Assembly: GCA_030374735.1 (NCBI GenBank)
Contig: JASCIV010000141.1
Location: 1-39,306, forward strand
Direction of reading: 5' to 3'
DNA: 39,306 bases
DNA from: Gracilaria caudata
Taxonomy: Eukaryota; Rhodophyta; Florideophyceae; Gracilariales; Gracilariaceae
Numbering within the stretch: position 1 is the stretch's first letter; each line of letters begins with the position of its first letter. The translations under genes were made by a program, and so were the position numbers. The notes beneath the pieces are model-generated. The model made no database searches. It saw nothing but the letters and a program-made list of their open reading frames with translations, and had not been told where the DNA came from. Positions 8,654-17,597 of this stretch are shown here, one piece after another.

Positions 8654-10387
8654 ATGGCTTTCTGGAAACCATCTGTCGCGAGCTTGACTGCATTCTTCGA
8701 GAGGGAATCCCGCCAGGAACATCGTCGGGACAACAATAGGAGCGATGACAAGAGCGGTCCTGATTCTCCGAGGGGTCAGCCAGGAGATGCAAAAGGCAAT
8801 CTTTCTTCCCCGCGTCATGGTGCTACAGATGAGTTCGACGCCATGGTCCGCGATATGTGGAATGAAATTGTGAGGCACGTGCGGGACAGCCAGTCCGGAA
8901 GCATAGATGAGATTTTCACCGCAGCTGGCGATAATCTGAAGAACAAGATGTCGGTAAACGTCGCCCAAGAAGTGTACAAGCGGGAGCTCATCGCCGTGTT
9001 GGAAGCGCTTCATACTTTGCGTACCTCGAAGGGTGGGAATGAGGCCTGCGTCATTAGTGAGGAACAGGCAACCATAAACTCTTTGAAGCGTCGTCTCAAG
9101 GATGTGACAGAAGATGCAAAGAACGCGAAGGAAGTTCTGAAGTGGGTGACGAAGGAAAAGGGCGAGTTGGAATACATCTGCGAGGAACACGAAGAAAAAC
9201 GCAGGAAGCTCGCCAAGTTGCTGAAGGCGGCAGAGAAAGATAACGAAGAGCTGCGAGCGAATGTCAGTTCTTTGTCGAAAGCCAATAAGGGTTTAGAGGT
9301 GGATGTGGAACGACTTTTAGCGGTTAGAAGTGCCGTCGATGTGGAGATGCTTAAAGCGCATCACAAGGCCGAACTGGCGGAAATGGTTGCCAAGCAGGAG
9401 TCGTTGCGTTGTAAGAAGCTTGAGGAGCAGCTGAAGAAAGCAGAGAGTTCTTCGGACCTAGTTCACAAACATGTGGCCGAACTTGAGAGGGTTTTGCAGG
9501 ACATGACGGGGCTTCTCAACAACATTACCGACAACCCGGAACAGCCTAGATCGCACTGGATGGGAGGTCAGGTTGAGTCGTTGATACACAAAAGTTCACG
9601 ACTCCTGGGGCGGTTCGGGATTTCGCGTTCTCGAGACAGGGATGAAGACAGGTCTCCGGTAAACGACGGCGACAGGAATGGAGCAACGGTGATGCAAGCC
9701 CGGGACGCCATTTTGGAGGATCCACCAGCACCGAGGATTGGGAAGAAGTGGTCACTGGGTTTGTTGTCCAACCCAAACAACGGGAACGGGGACGACACTA
9801 ATCCAGGGTTGTTTCACAGAATAACCAGCCGTTTTCGACGGGAAGGAAGTGGGGAACATAGTGATACCGAGATTCGTAAAGGGAAGGTCAACAGCTCCCG
9901 CAACAACGAGCGCGCAGAACGCAGAGCTTCGGGTAACGAACGCCAGGAAGCTGACTGTACAAGGTCGGCAAACTCGAAACTGGTGGACTTGAGGCGTATT
10001 CTCTCCAGGAGTACGCAGTCCAATCATCGAAGTCAGGTGCGATGCAGTGACCCCCAAGCGATCGAGTACATGTCAAAGACGCTGGAGGCGCTTGAGAAGA
10101 ATCTCGAGAGTTTACGAGATGTGGTGGACTTTAAAGATGAGGAATTACACCACCTTAATCGGAAGCTTCGAGATGCAGTCAAACTTTCGGACGCATTCGA
10201 AAAAGGGCTGAAGCAAGAATTCCAAAAGCGTATGGAAGCAGAGGAGATGTTGGCTGCGAAGGGCGGGGAGTCTACAGGGTGTGAGAAAGGGAGCAGCGTT
10301 TTGAAGAAAAGTGCTGATACTTTTGGAAAGGCAGAGAGCAGCGTGCGCGACAAAGTCACGGTGCGTTGGTCATGCCGGTGGTTCTAG
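8654..10387 (+). CDS. coiled-coil protein of unknown function
   Basis: Predicted 577 residues, not recognised as a named family. Residues 1-60 are polar and low complexity; 60-125 form an ordered-looking segment (DEFDAMVRDMWNEIVRHV; YKRELIAVLEALHTL). Residues about 133-293 are strongly heptad-like with dense Lys/Glu (INSLKRRLKDV, ELEYICEEHEEKRRKLAKLL). Residues about 294-465 are Arg/Ser/Asp/Gly-rich and probably disordered. A second coiled coil spans about 470-535 (SKTLEALEKNLESLRDVVDF). Such architecture suits a filamentous or adaptor role, but this is not evidence of one. A TATA box precedes the gene. No transmembrane segment or signal peptide is seen. The last residues (VRWSCRWF) are unlike the rest, so the 3' end could instead be spliced. 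Confidence 0.85.
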   Translation: MAFWKPSVASLTAFFERESRQEHRRDNNRSDDKSGPDSPRGQPGDAKGNLSSPRHGATDEFDAMVRDMWNEIVRHVRDSQSGSIDEIFTAAGDNLKNKMSVNVAQEVYKRELIAVLEALHTLRTSKGGNEACVISEEQATINSLKRRLKDVTEDAKNAKEVLKWVTKEKGELEYICEEHEEKRRKLAKLLKAAEKDNEELRANVSSLSKANKGLEVDVERLLAVRSAVDVEMLKAHHKAELAEMVAKQESLRCKKLEEQLKKAESSSDLVHKHVAELERVLQDMTGLLNNITDNPEQPRSHWMGGQVESLIHKSSRLLGRFGISRSRDRDEDRSPVNDGDRNGATVMQARDAILEDPPAPRIGKKWSLGLLSNPNNGNGDDTNPGLFHRITSRFRREGSGEHSDTEIRKGKVNSSRNNERAERRASGNERQEADCTRSANSKLVDLRRILSRSTQSNHRSQVRCSDPQAIEYMSKTLEALEKNLESLRDVVDFKDEELHHLNRKLRDAVKLSDAFEKGLKQEFQKRMEAEEMLAAKGGESTGCEKGSSVLKKSADTFGKAESSVRDKVTVRWSCRWF

Positions 10388-11640
10388 AGACTGGGGCGCT
10401 TGAGGGCGAGGATATGGGTTCAGATCTGTTTGTGATGTGCATCGATCTACTCAAGTGTGATTTTCATGATCCTCAGCGACGATGAACGGCTTTATTTACT
10501 TGCGGATCAGCGCGAAACTTTGTTCTTCTGGATGATAGTCGAAGGCCGCCCATCTGATGTCGATGAAGTTTACGAATTTGCGTTCAGAGAGGTTCAATGT
10601 TCAAAGCACATTATTATACCCCTAGTAGATGTAAAGAATGTGTTCAATAACGTGTATCGTTCTTTCTGGCGTTTGCTCGCTGCCTCTTCTTTTCAGTTAC
10701 AGAGCTGTTAAGGATTTCAAGCATCCTTGTATCCGCTTCTTTCATGTTTGCTTGCCTATAGTGCCATTGAGTTAATAAACGCTGACAGGTATCCCTCGCA
10801 AGAGCTACAACAACATGCTATGGATCACTGGTAATGACTCCAAGAAGAAGAAGACAAAGAAGAAACATCCAGTGCACACTGCGGCGTGTAGCTCAATGGC
10901 GTTCTCCACATCATGGCAAAAGTGCAATGTGGGAGAGACTTGTTCCAGCATACGCTTTTTTATCGTACGACTCAAATGGTGGCATGTGTTGTGTGGGGAG
11001 ATATGTAAACATGAAAGCACAGCCAAACATGACATTGTTTGGTTTCAAATCGAGATCGATTAGCCTATCTTGTGTGCTCGATGCACCACTACTCCATGGC
11101 TTCCCAAGATGCCACGCGTGCAGCGAGGAAGCTTTTATTGTTGAGGTCACAAGTCAGTTCAGAGTTGTGAACCACAACAGTTGAAAACCAGGGGTGTGGC
11201 GACATGAACTTTCGTGCGTTTTGGACCTCAACGCTCCGAAACACGTCTTCAAGCTATGGCCGTTTCTCTCGAGTGCTTGTTTGTTCTTGTTGTTGCCAAG
11301 GCTCTCTTAATGCTGTGCTACTCTTCGAGAAAGTGCTCATTGGCTCGCTAGATACTCTTAACAAGCCACAGATAGGACACCTAATCGTCAAGGAGCGTGT
11401 ACCTGTCGTCGAGGCTTTGCGGTAGCGAGGCGCGGCTGACAAGATAAGCGCACGTGCTCCGGAGCTGAGAGCCATTGGGGAAGCAACGCTCAACAAAAGC
11501 TCGCAAATCGGGCAACAATCGACCTCATGGAAAAAGTACAGTAACGATATGAGCAGCTCAGCAGTTTGTTGTAGTAAGGAGCCGCGGCTGGCGACACTAA
11601 ACATTAACGCGAATATATGTACAAGTTCTATCATTCAAAT
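10388..11640. other. intergenic region, no supported gene
   Basis: About 1.25 kb. Small frames (10466-10711 plus; 11254-11634 minus with two CPIC pairs) lack domain support. An A/G-rich (AAG)n-type stretch lies at 10840-10867, and a sequence resembling a tRNA A-box (TAGCTCAATGG) near 10890 does not fold into a tRNA. It probably contains the 3' UTR of the coiled-coil gene and the 3' flank of the minus-strand gene that ends at 11641. Confidence 0.5.
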
Positions 11641-12261
11641 TCAACGATCATCGTCAATCTCGCTATCGCTACTGCTAAACGACGAAGAATATCGGTAAGA
11701 CCTCGACGCACCGTTCGCGGCGCCGTACGAGCCACTCACGGGCGGAATGCGAAAACCCCTCCTGAAGCGCGTGCCAGCCGTCACGCTTCGCAACGGAACT
11801 CTCACCGGCACCGGCGCAGGCAGACTCGAAGCGCCGCCAAACGCGCCACGATGATCCCCCGAGCTCACGCTCGCCATCGGTCTACTACACAGCTCACCAA
11901 AGTCACCGCCGCGCTCGCAACCAAAGCCGTCCTCCGCGTCGGACAGATCCTCGTCCAGTTTGAGTATCATCCACTCATCGGCGTGCACCTCCGGCTCGGG
12001 CTCACTTCTCCGCGGCGGCGCGGGGTGCGCCAGCTTGAAGCGCGCGCGCGGCACGATGGCGCTGGGGCGCGCGCAGCGCGGCTGCGGGTAGCGTCGGGTG
12101 GGCGCGCGATGAAAGCCCGCCAGCCCGCCACGCATGGACTGCGGGCTGCATGGCGGGCTTGGCGGCGCCACGATGAGCTCCGGCTGTCGCTCCGTGGGCG
12201 CGCTGGCGGGGACACTGCGGTTGGCGTGTATGGTGAGCGGCTGCATGGTGAGCGGCTGCAT
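11641..12261 (-). CDS. small low-complexity hypothetical protein
   Basis: Predicted 206 residues, no recognised family. It is rich in Pro, Arg, Ser and Ala, with one more structured acidic patch in the middle (ADEWMILKLDEDLSDAEDGF) and a Ser-rich acidic C-terminus (SSSFSSSDSEIDDDR). I prefer this strand because the amino-acid composition is balanced here, whereas the overlapping plus frame is almost pure Arg/Ala. A TATA box (TATAAA) also lies 66 bases upstream of the ATG. The longer frame to 12285 opens with TTG, so I start at the ATG at 12261. The start codon region is a perfect 15-base duplication (MQPLT-MQPLT). Divergent from the SWIM-RING gene. Confidence 0.45.
   Translation of the reverse strand: MQPLTMQPLTIHANRSVPASAPTERQPELIVAPPSPPCSPQSMRGGLAGFHRAPTRRYPQPRCARPSAIVPRARFKLAHPAPPRRSEPEPEVHADEWMILKLDEDLSDAEDGFGCERGGDFGELCSRPMASVSSGDHRGAFGGASSLPAPVPVRVPLRSVTAGTRFRRGFRIPPVSGSYGAANGASRSYRYSSSFSSSDSEIDDDR
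12231..12260. repeat. 2 x 15-bp tandem duplication over a start codon
   Basis: The unit TGGTGAGCGGCTGCA occurs twice in perfect tandem. On the minus strand it encodes MQPLT twice, giving two in-frame ATG codons 15 bases apart (12261 and 12246). Confidence 0.85.
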
Positions 12262-12326
12262 GGTGCTGGGGGGTGTGCGACGCAACGGCGTGAGCTCAGC
12301 GCCTGCATGGCGCAGCGCAAGCGCCG

Positions 12327-12332
12327 TTTATA
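12327..12332 (-). promoter_or_regulatory. putative TATA box of the small minus-strand gene
   Basis: TTTATA on the plus strand, TATAAA on the minus strand, 66 bases upstream of the ATG at 12261. The spacing is like that of the GH16 gene (71 bases). Confidence 0.5.
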
Positions 12333-12565
12333 TGGGCGCGTGTGCGGGCGCTTCCGTGTCATGATGGGGTGCTCGTGAATGGTGAAGATCACGCGAGCGC
12401 GATTTTTGTTTGTGCGCGGCAGCTCTGTAATGGACGCCATGTGCCGCGTTTGTGTGTCAAACAGGCGCCGTTTTCGGCGCGGGGCTTGCCCTTTACAGCC
12501 TAGAGATTCCGCAGCGCTTCCGTCGTGTCCAGGTCCTTGCTCTTCGACTCCTCCTCCCACCACAG

Positions 12566-12623
12566 GTAAGATCACAGCTCTTCGGGACGCCGTCTTTCGA
12601 AGCACCTCCGTGCACTGTTGCAG
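12566..12623 (+). other. possible 5' UTR intron of the SWIM-RING gene
   Basis: A strong donor CAG/GTAAGA at 12566 and an acceptor ACTGTTGCAG ending at 12623 define a possible 58-base intron just before the ATG at 12647. Splicing would not extend the reading frame upstream in phase, so it would be non-coding. Confirmed only by transcript data. Confidence 0.35.
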
Positions 12624-12646
12624 CCGCGCGTCGCGCAGCGAACGCC

Positions 12647-13747
12647 ATGGATCAATCGCTTGAAACCATGCACACCATTCTGCTTGCTCTGCACCAACGA
12701 GACGAGCAGCAAGGTCGGCAGTCGCCCGAGGTGAACCTTCGCGACCCACGGCGCGCGTTTCTGCTGCAGGTGTTCAACAAGACTGTCGGTGCTCGACTTC
12801 CTCTCACCACCGCCAAGCGCAGCAGACAACGTCAGCAGCAGTGTGCGAATCAGCAGCAGCAGAGCGAGGCGTTGCATACCTCACACAATGCACCCACACC
12901 TTCCTCTCATGCTGCGGGAGCCGCATCTGTAGATGAGCGCCCGGCGCCCGCCAAACGCGCTCGCAAATCCGCAGCCCCAAAAGAAGTAAGAGGCGCACGC
13001 TTTCGCAATTTGCCATCGAAGAGCACTCTGGATCGCCTCAAGCGCGCAAACATGCGTCTGTTCCTCGTTGACGAACAACGAAAAGCATCTGATATGACTC
13101 TGTTTGTTGTGATGGGCGTCAACGGTGCCATATATCACGTTCACATTGGCTTGGAGCCGAAATGCAATTGCCCCGATTTCGTGAAGCGCAGCGAAGCGGC
13201 AAAGCCTGGACCGTGCAAGCACATGCTCTTCGTGTTCACGAAGGTGCTCAAACTCGAGGAGGAGGACCACAGATGGTTTCAAATTCGATTGCTACCTTCA
13301 GAACTGGAGGGCTTGTTGACATCCCAGTCGCAGCGCGACCCTTCTATACTGGCGGATGAGCGCGTAGTGCAGCAATATCGTAGTTCTACCACACCGACTG
13401 CACGAAAGCCCATACAAGGCGCGTGTCCGGTTTGTTACGAGCAACTTAAGGACGCAGATGTATCGCGCGCTGAGGACGTCACTTCGTTCTGCCGCACATG
13501 TGGCCACAACTTTCATAAAGTTTGCTTTGATCAGTTTAATCGAACGAGAAACAAGTCAACGTGCCCGGCTTGTAAGACAGTCGTGCGGCAACCAACGAAC
13601 GCAGCGACAAACGGACAAGGCACGCAGTATATGAACCTTAGAGAGTACTCTGCTTCGCATGAGAGGGACCTCACTCTGGCTGAAATGTACGCTGACTCCA
13701 TTCAGTACATCAGCGGTGGTAACAATCAACTCAGAGGCAGACGCTGA
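12647..13747 (+). CDS. SWIM zinc finger plus RING finger protein (ZSWIM2/MEKK1-type E3 ligase)
   Basis: Predicted 366 residues. After a Gln-rich, disordered N-terminal region, a SWIM finger begins at residue 173 (CNCPDF, then CKHMLFVFTK around 190; CxC...CxH). A RING-like domain follows at 260-309: CPVC, FCRTCGHNFHKVC and CPAC. The order SWIM then RING, with the FCR-CG-N-H-KC pattern, is that of ZSWIM2 and of the N-terminal region of MEKK1, which act as ubiquitin ligases. A ubiquitin-ligase role is inferred from domain order. The start is the ATG at 12647; the frame continues upstream through Leu/Arg-rich sequence unlikely to be protein. The gene converges with PAM68 (83 bases between stops). 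Confidence 0.85.
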   Translation: MDQSLETMHTILLALHQRDEQQGRQSPEVNLRDPRRAFLLQVFNKTVGARLPLTTAKRSRQRQQQCANQQQQSEALHTSHNAPTPSSHAAGAASVDERPAPAKRARKSAAPKEVRGARFRNLPSKSTLDRLKRANMRLFLVDEQRKASDMTLFVVMGVNGAIYHVHIGLEPKCNCPDFVKRSEAAKPGPCKHMLFVFTKVLKLEEEDHRWFQIRLLPSELEGLLTSQSQRDPSILADERVVQQYRSSTTPTARKPIQGACPVCYEQLKDADVSRAEDVTSFCRTCGHNFHKVCFDQFNRTRNKSTCPACKTVVRQPTNAATNGQGTQYMNLREYSASHERDLTLAEMYADSIQYISGGNNQLRGRR

Positions 13748-13830
13748 CATAGCAAGCGAAATTCACTCTGAGCAGCGTTCCACCCAGGAACAAACATATG
13801 TGTTGGATAAAGCACTTGGTATGGATGCTG

Positions 13831-14526
13831 TCAATCTTGCGAATCTTTCTCCACCATGTCTTCTATCCTCGCGAGCTCCTCCTCCTTAATTTCTCGCTGA
13901 CGAGCCCCGAGCAGACCATCTTTTGCTCGCATCAAGTTCTTTCCAGCCTGTTCCCATCCAAAGAAACTACCCTCCACATCCTCATCCCAACTGCTGGAGA
14001 ATATTCCATATGTGATGCCCACCGTAGCCAAGCCAATGGTACTGAGTGTTGAAGACGCCACAACGACGGGCAATACGGTGATATCGTATTTGTACTTGAG
14101 CACGAAATACGCCGCAAAGAACAGAAAGAAGATGGTGAGCGGCACTCCTCCAAAGCCTAGGATGCGTCGCAGCATTCTGTTGGCAACTATTTCTGGGAGA
14201 GTTCCTGCATCGGGATCGTACGTGCGTTCGATGACGCCTTTTCGTTCATATTCTTCTCGAAGAGTGACTCCGCGCGGAGTGAAAGGCTCTGGGGTTTTGG
14301 AAGGAGGAACAGGAGGAGGGGGATCCAGGGAGTCGTGCGACAACTCGTTTGTTCGTTGCTTATTTGAATTCTTAGCACTTTCCTTGTTCTTAGCGCTTTC
14401 CTTCTTCGGCGTGGTTCCGAAGCCTTTCCCTGACATGACAAGGGGCTGTCTGTGACATATTGATGCTTTGGGTGTGTTCAGCCGCCGCCCCACAGAAGTT
14501 GACGGAACAAACGCGAGCTTTCGCAT
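13831..14526 (-). CDS. PAM68: PAM68-family plastid protein (DUF3464)
   Basis: Predicted 231 residues. The PAM68 family assists photosystem II assembly at the thylakoid; cyanobacterial homologues have a related role. The N-terminal 30 or so residues (MRKLAFVPSTSVGRR) look like a transit peptide. They are followed by a Lys/Ser/Pro-rich linker and the family core: two hydrophobic segments at about 125-144 (GVPLTIFFLFFAAYFVLKY) and 150-172 (TVLPVVVASSTLSTIGLATVG), then YGIFSSSWD and EGSFFGWEQAGKN (about 174-196), which is the family signature. The start is the ATG at 14526; the longer frame to 14652 opens with GTG. Family assignment by recognised signature. Confidence 0.88.
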   Translation of the reverse strand: MRKLAFVPSTSVGRRLNTPKASICHRQPLVMSGKGFGTTPKKESAKNKESAKNSNKQRTNELSHDSLDPPPPVPPSKTPEPFTPRGVTLREEYERKGVIERTYDPDAGTLPEIVANRMLRRILGFGGVPLTIFFLFFAAYFVLKYKYDITVLPVVVASSTLSTIGLATVGITYGIFSSSWDEDVEGSFFGWEQAGKNLMRAKDGLLGARQREIKEEELARIEDMVEKDSQD

Positions 14527-15414
14527 ATTGGCCGCGAAATGCAACCGTTCCGCAGGCAGAGAACCCACGACCAGAATATTGATCTGCGATGGCCAAAAAT
14601 GTCGCGACCGAAAGAGAGGCAGCCGCTTCGGGGTTCCCGTCACGGAGATCACCGAAATGGCATCAGGTGATGTTTGGAACTTTTCAATTTTGGTGCCAGA
14701 CTGCGATTATGCCACTCATCATGACCGCGCTTCCAGATGACGTGTCACTGACAAGTCGTCTTGAATCTCGAGGTACGAACCTGACCTCCGCCACAGCCCG
14801 CTCCCGCTTTCTCCATCCACCCAGGCAGCAGTCGCGTTCAGGAGAGCCGACTCAGCTGAGAGATTTATTTATCCCCGCGGGCGATCTTTTACTGCACGGC
14901 TAGGTGAGTGTGCTCATGAATTCTTTAGGTCACCCGCTCCCGTTCGTGGGCATGTGAAGCAATTTGTGATACAACAGCTGTTTCATTTCCTCGAAAAAGA
15001 GCCGTAATACTTGATGTAGTGTGCATATAGGGAGAGGTGCGTGGGTTCAGGGGGTAGAGGTTTCGTTTAGCTTGCACGGCGGAAAAACATGAAGCATTGA
15101 CAAGCAAGAATCTTTCTCTTTTTGTACTGTTTGAAGATGTCGCCCATCACCTGATGCTTTGCTCTCTCGCTCCAAACAGCAAAGCTTTGCATTCATTTGG
15201 TGTCAGTCCACGATTTACTGAGGGGCAGTGCGACTCCAAACTTGAAGTTATGCTCTCATGTTCGGACGCACGAATGCATCGGAGTCGACGCTCTGGGCTT
15301 TACGTTTGATTTGATGGCCTCTACTCAAAAAGCAGTTCTGAACTCTATAGCTGCTATACAAGTATAAGCCTTTAATGGCAGTTGTGTGCGATCCACCCGG
15401 CTGTCCTGCCAATT

Positions 15415-16078
15415 TCAGTTATGAACGTACGAAGGGTATACGTAGCGTTCCATGCAGTTGTCTTCTGAGAAGACAAGAAGACTCTTCACATTATACTTTT
15501 GTAGCACGCTCAGTTCACAATCTCTATCGCTACGGCTCGTGATCGTGACAAGCACGTCTTGTTTGTCTGGAATTTTGGAGCTGTCCCACTGCTGCAAGAA
15601 TCTTGGGCGCTTCGGACAACCAGGACGTCGTCACCGTCGGTGACGAACCCTTGATCTTTCTCCGCTTATCCCTGGCGTACCTAACATAAACCTTAACAAT
15701 CGAAAAAGTACCTCTTTGACTTTTCGCCGTAACATGATAGCTGAGCAACACATGCGCTGCTGGCATCTGCGGAGTTCTTATAGAGCCAACCTCGCCACCT
15801 TCACGACACGCCCAATCTCTTTGCACCGCAAGCCACGCAGCTTTCGTTTCACCCCCTGATATGTTTCCTGCGCCCGCAATCATTGTTGGTGCATTTGGAA
15901 CACGGCTGGAGTCACACATGGGTTTAGGTGGAAGCCAACAAAAGAATGTGAAATGTGAGGGAGTTGAAGGGGAAGAAGATTGTGAAGCACAGAGAAAGCG
16001 GTTTTCGGGATACGATTGTGTTCGAAGACAACATGTGTGCTTTCTTTCTTCTTCATTATTTCGGACATCAACCGTCAA
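15415..16078 (-). other. possible broken or spliced gene fragment, weak NYN-domain resemblance
   Basis: Two overlapping minus-strand frames (16078-15530 and 15597-15415) shift phase around 15600, near a possible acceptor TTCTTGCAG. The 3' part reads DVLVTITSRSDRDCELSVL then KYNVKSLLVF, similar in pattern to the strand-helix-strand of NYN (limkain/LabA) nuclease domains, whose version is typically LISGDRDF followed by a helix and a hydrophobic strand. The 5' part shows no clear NYN start. This may be a decayed gene, a spliced gene or chance. Confidence 0.2.
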
Positions 16079-16131
16079 TTACTAGGTTGAAGTAAACAGT
16101 TCGCTACAGAAAGGTTTCCCGCTTCAAGAAC

Positions 16132-16144
16132 GATAACAGCCTAT
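16132..16144 (+). repeat. 13-bp target-site duplication, left copy
   Basis: GATAACAGCCTAT, repeated exactly at 16254-16266. The two copies flank a 109-base insert that ends in an A/G-rich simple repeat. Confidence 0.75.
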
Positions 16145-16253
16145 AAGTGCCACAGAAGTTTTTGGCCTTCCTAAAGAGAGAAAACTTTCTTTGAAAAGTT
16201 TTACTACAGCTTAGTAATTAGAAGCTGTTGTCCACAATAAAGAAGAAGAAGAA
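16145..16253 (+). mobile_element. short retroposed element (SINE or 5'-truncated LINE tail) with (AAG)n end
   Basis: A 109-base insert bounded by a perfect 13-base direct repeat, ending CCACAATAAAG followed by AAG repeats, as expected from target-primed reverse transcription. It holds two hairpins: AAAACTTT/AAAGTTTT (16181-16188 with 16195-16202) and ACAGCTT/AAGCTGT (16206-16212 with 16222-16228) around the loop AGTAATTAG. A related sequence lies on the minus strand at the right window edge (39221-39306) with the same 3' end and the same loop, so this is a dispersed family. No RNA polymerase III boxes are obvious, so a 5'-truncated LINE tail is as likely as a SINE. Confidence 0.7.
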
Positions 16254-16266
16254 GATAACAGCCTAT
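16254..16266 (+). repeat. 13-bp target-site duplication, right copy
   Basis: GATAACAGCCTAT, identical to 16132-16144, directly after the AAG tail of the inserted element. Confidence 0.75.
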
Positions 16267-17071
16267 GGGGATACTCTCGAATCAGATCTGGAGGCTCAAA
16301 TTTTGTCACTCAGCAACTGGTAGAAGTTGTTCTCGACGGCAGGCGTTTGTTAGAGTACATCTGACGACAATGTCCTCCGCATCCTTTTTCACATTTGTAC
16401 CACACTCGCAGCTCAGAAGCTTCTGGTTCACATAGGACGCTATTGGGTGGAGATTCGGAATGGGTCCCGTGAAAAACTGGGCTAAGAGCACTTCAGCTTT
16501 TCGGGCGGTGTAGTCGTTTGTTATAAAAACAGGGAGAGAGGGCGACAGGCGCTTTTCGTTCACCGTTATGTGTGCTTTGAACAGTGAACACGTGCCCTTT
16601 CAAGACCTGTGGCTGTGCATCAGACAATGGTTACTGCTTACATGCTCGCCCTCCATGCGGTGCCTAGTCGCGTCGTACCCTGGTGCACACATGCAACTGC
16701 CGTGAAGACGAGATGGGAGCTGGTGGTGCTCATGTTGATTCTGCAGTTTCATGTGTTACCACGGCGATGCCAAAGGGGTGTCTGCATTCAAAGCTGGTAC
16801 TATAACAGGCAAGTTTCATTTTAGAGTTTGGAAATTTGGATGCCATGACTAGCTTGTCGACACTGTGACTCTTTTGGCGCATGGAAATGCGAGTCCGCCG
16901 TCCTGTCCAACATTTCGAAGTATAGCACTTCTTGCGGCAAATGTGCGTGAGTTATGACAGTTATGAACGGTATCCGGAAGTTTAAAGCATACCGTATTAA
17001 GGGGACGACTCCTGATTGTCACATCCATGTGACCAACAGACGCCCCATCATCAACAGCGGAAATGTTCTTG

Positions 17072-17098
17072 TGATCATGGTGATCATGATGATCACGA
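17072..17098 (+). repeat. 3 x 9-bp tandem repeat
   Basis: TGATCATGG, TGATCATGA and TGATCACGA in tandem. Each carries the palindromic TGATCA. No function is apparent. Confidence 0.7.
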
Positions 17099-17340
17099 TA
17101 CCGTACCTTACGGCGTGGTGTACTCCTGGTATCTACGAAGGCTTCATCATGACGAGGCTCAATATTGTTGGGGACCTCTTGGGATGTTGATTGACTCAGC
17201 ACTCGTTCTGGCTGTATGAGGAAAACAGGAGCATGCGCAGCCAATATGATATGGCATTGTATGTTATTCAATTGCATCAGCCAATCATAACTTTTGAAAA
17301 CGTATTTTGATTGACCTAATGCCCCTCATACCAAACGATT

Positions 17341-17380
17341 GATCCCGCACAGTGCCACGCGCACACCGTGGCTTGGGATC
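17341..17380. promoter_or_regulatory. interrupted palindrome with CCACG cores and nearby CCAAT boxes upstream of GRP94
   Basis: Outer arms GATCCC (17341-17346) and GGGATC (17375-17380), and inner arms GCCACG (17354-17359) and CGTGGC (17367-17372), form a 12-base-pair imperfect hairpin. CCAAT boxes lie at 17281-17285 and 17409-17413. Animal ER-stress elements combine CCAAT and CCACG with a 9-base spacing; that exact spacing is not present, so a role in ER-stress control of the chaperone is only a suggestion. Confidence 0.35.
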
Positions 17381-17597
17381 AACATCGACTGGCGTAAGCA
17401 AGCCCCAGCCAATCCACTTGAAAAGCTGTTCTTCTTGATGAACGCCATTCGTCATCCACCACCGTAACACTACTTCTACCACTTTCCCCCACACTCCATC
17501 CACATCTATACCGTTCTACGAGCGCTTCGACAATTGCTGATCTGTAGCTTTATCGGTCGCGAGTTGCTCTTGGAGTGATTGTTGTCGTCTGTACAAA

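Larger units (their letters stand above)
14527..17340. other. large region without a confident gene
   Basis: About 2.8 kb. It contains a retroposed element with target-site duplication (16132-16266), a weak protein-like fragment on minus (15415-16078), an 85-codon minus frame at 16306-16563 (opening GTG) with some Cys pairs, and a 3 x 9-base tandem repeat at 17072-17098. No complete gene is visible. Spliced genes with short exons cannot be excluded because at least one gene in the window has an intron. Confidence 0.55.

Noticed and set aside
10880..10960. tRNA or tRNA-derived RNA: a perfect A-box-like TAGCTCAATGG followed by a T-run
   Set aside because: The D-stem and acceptor stem do not pair and the B-box-like sequence is poor.
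11617..12378. 253-codon plus-strand frame opposite the small hypothetical protein
   Set aside because: Almost pure Arg/Ala/His composition, typical of the antisense of a GC-rich coding region; the minus strand has better composition and a TATA box.
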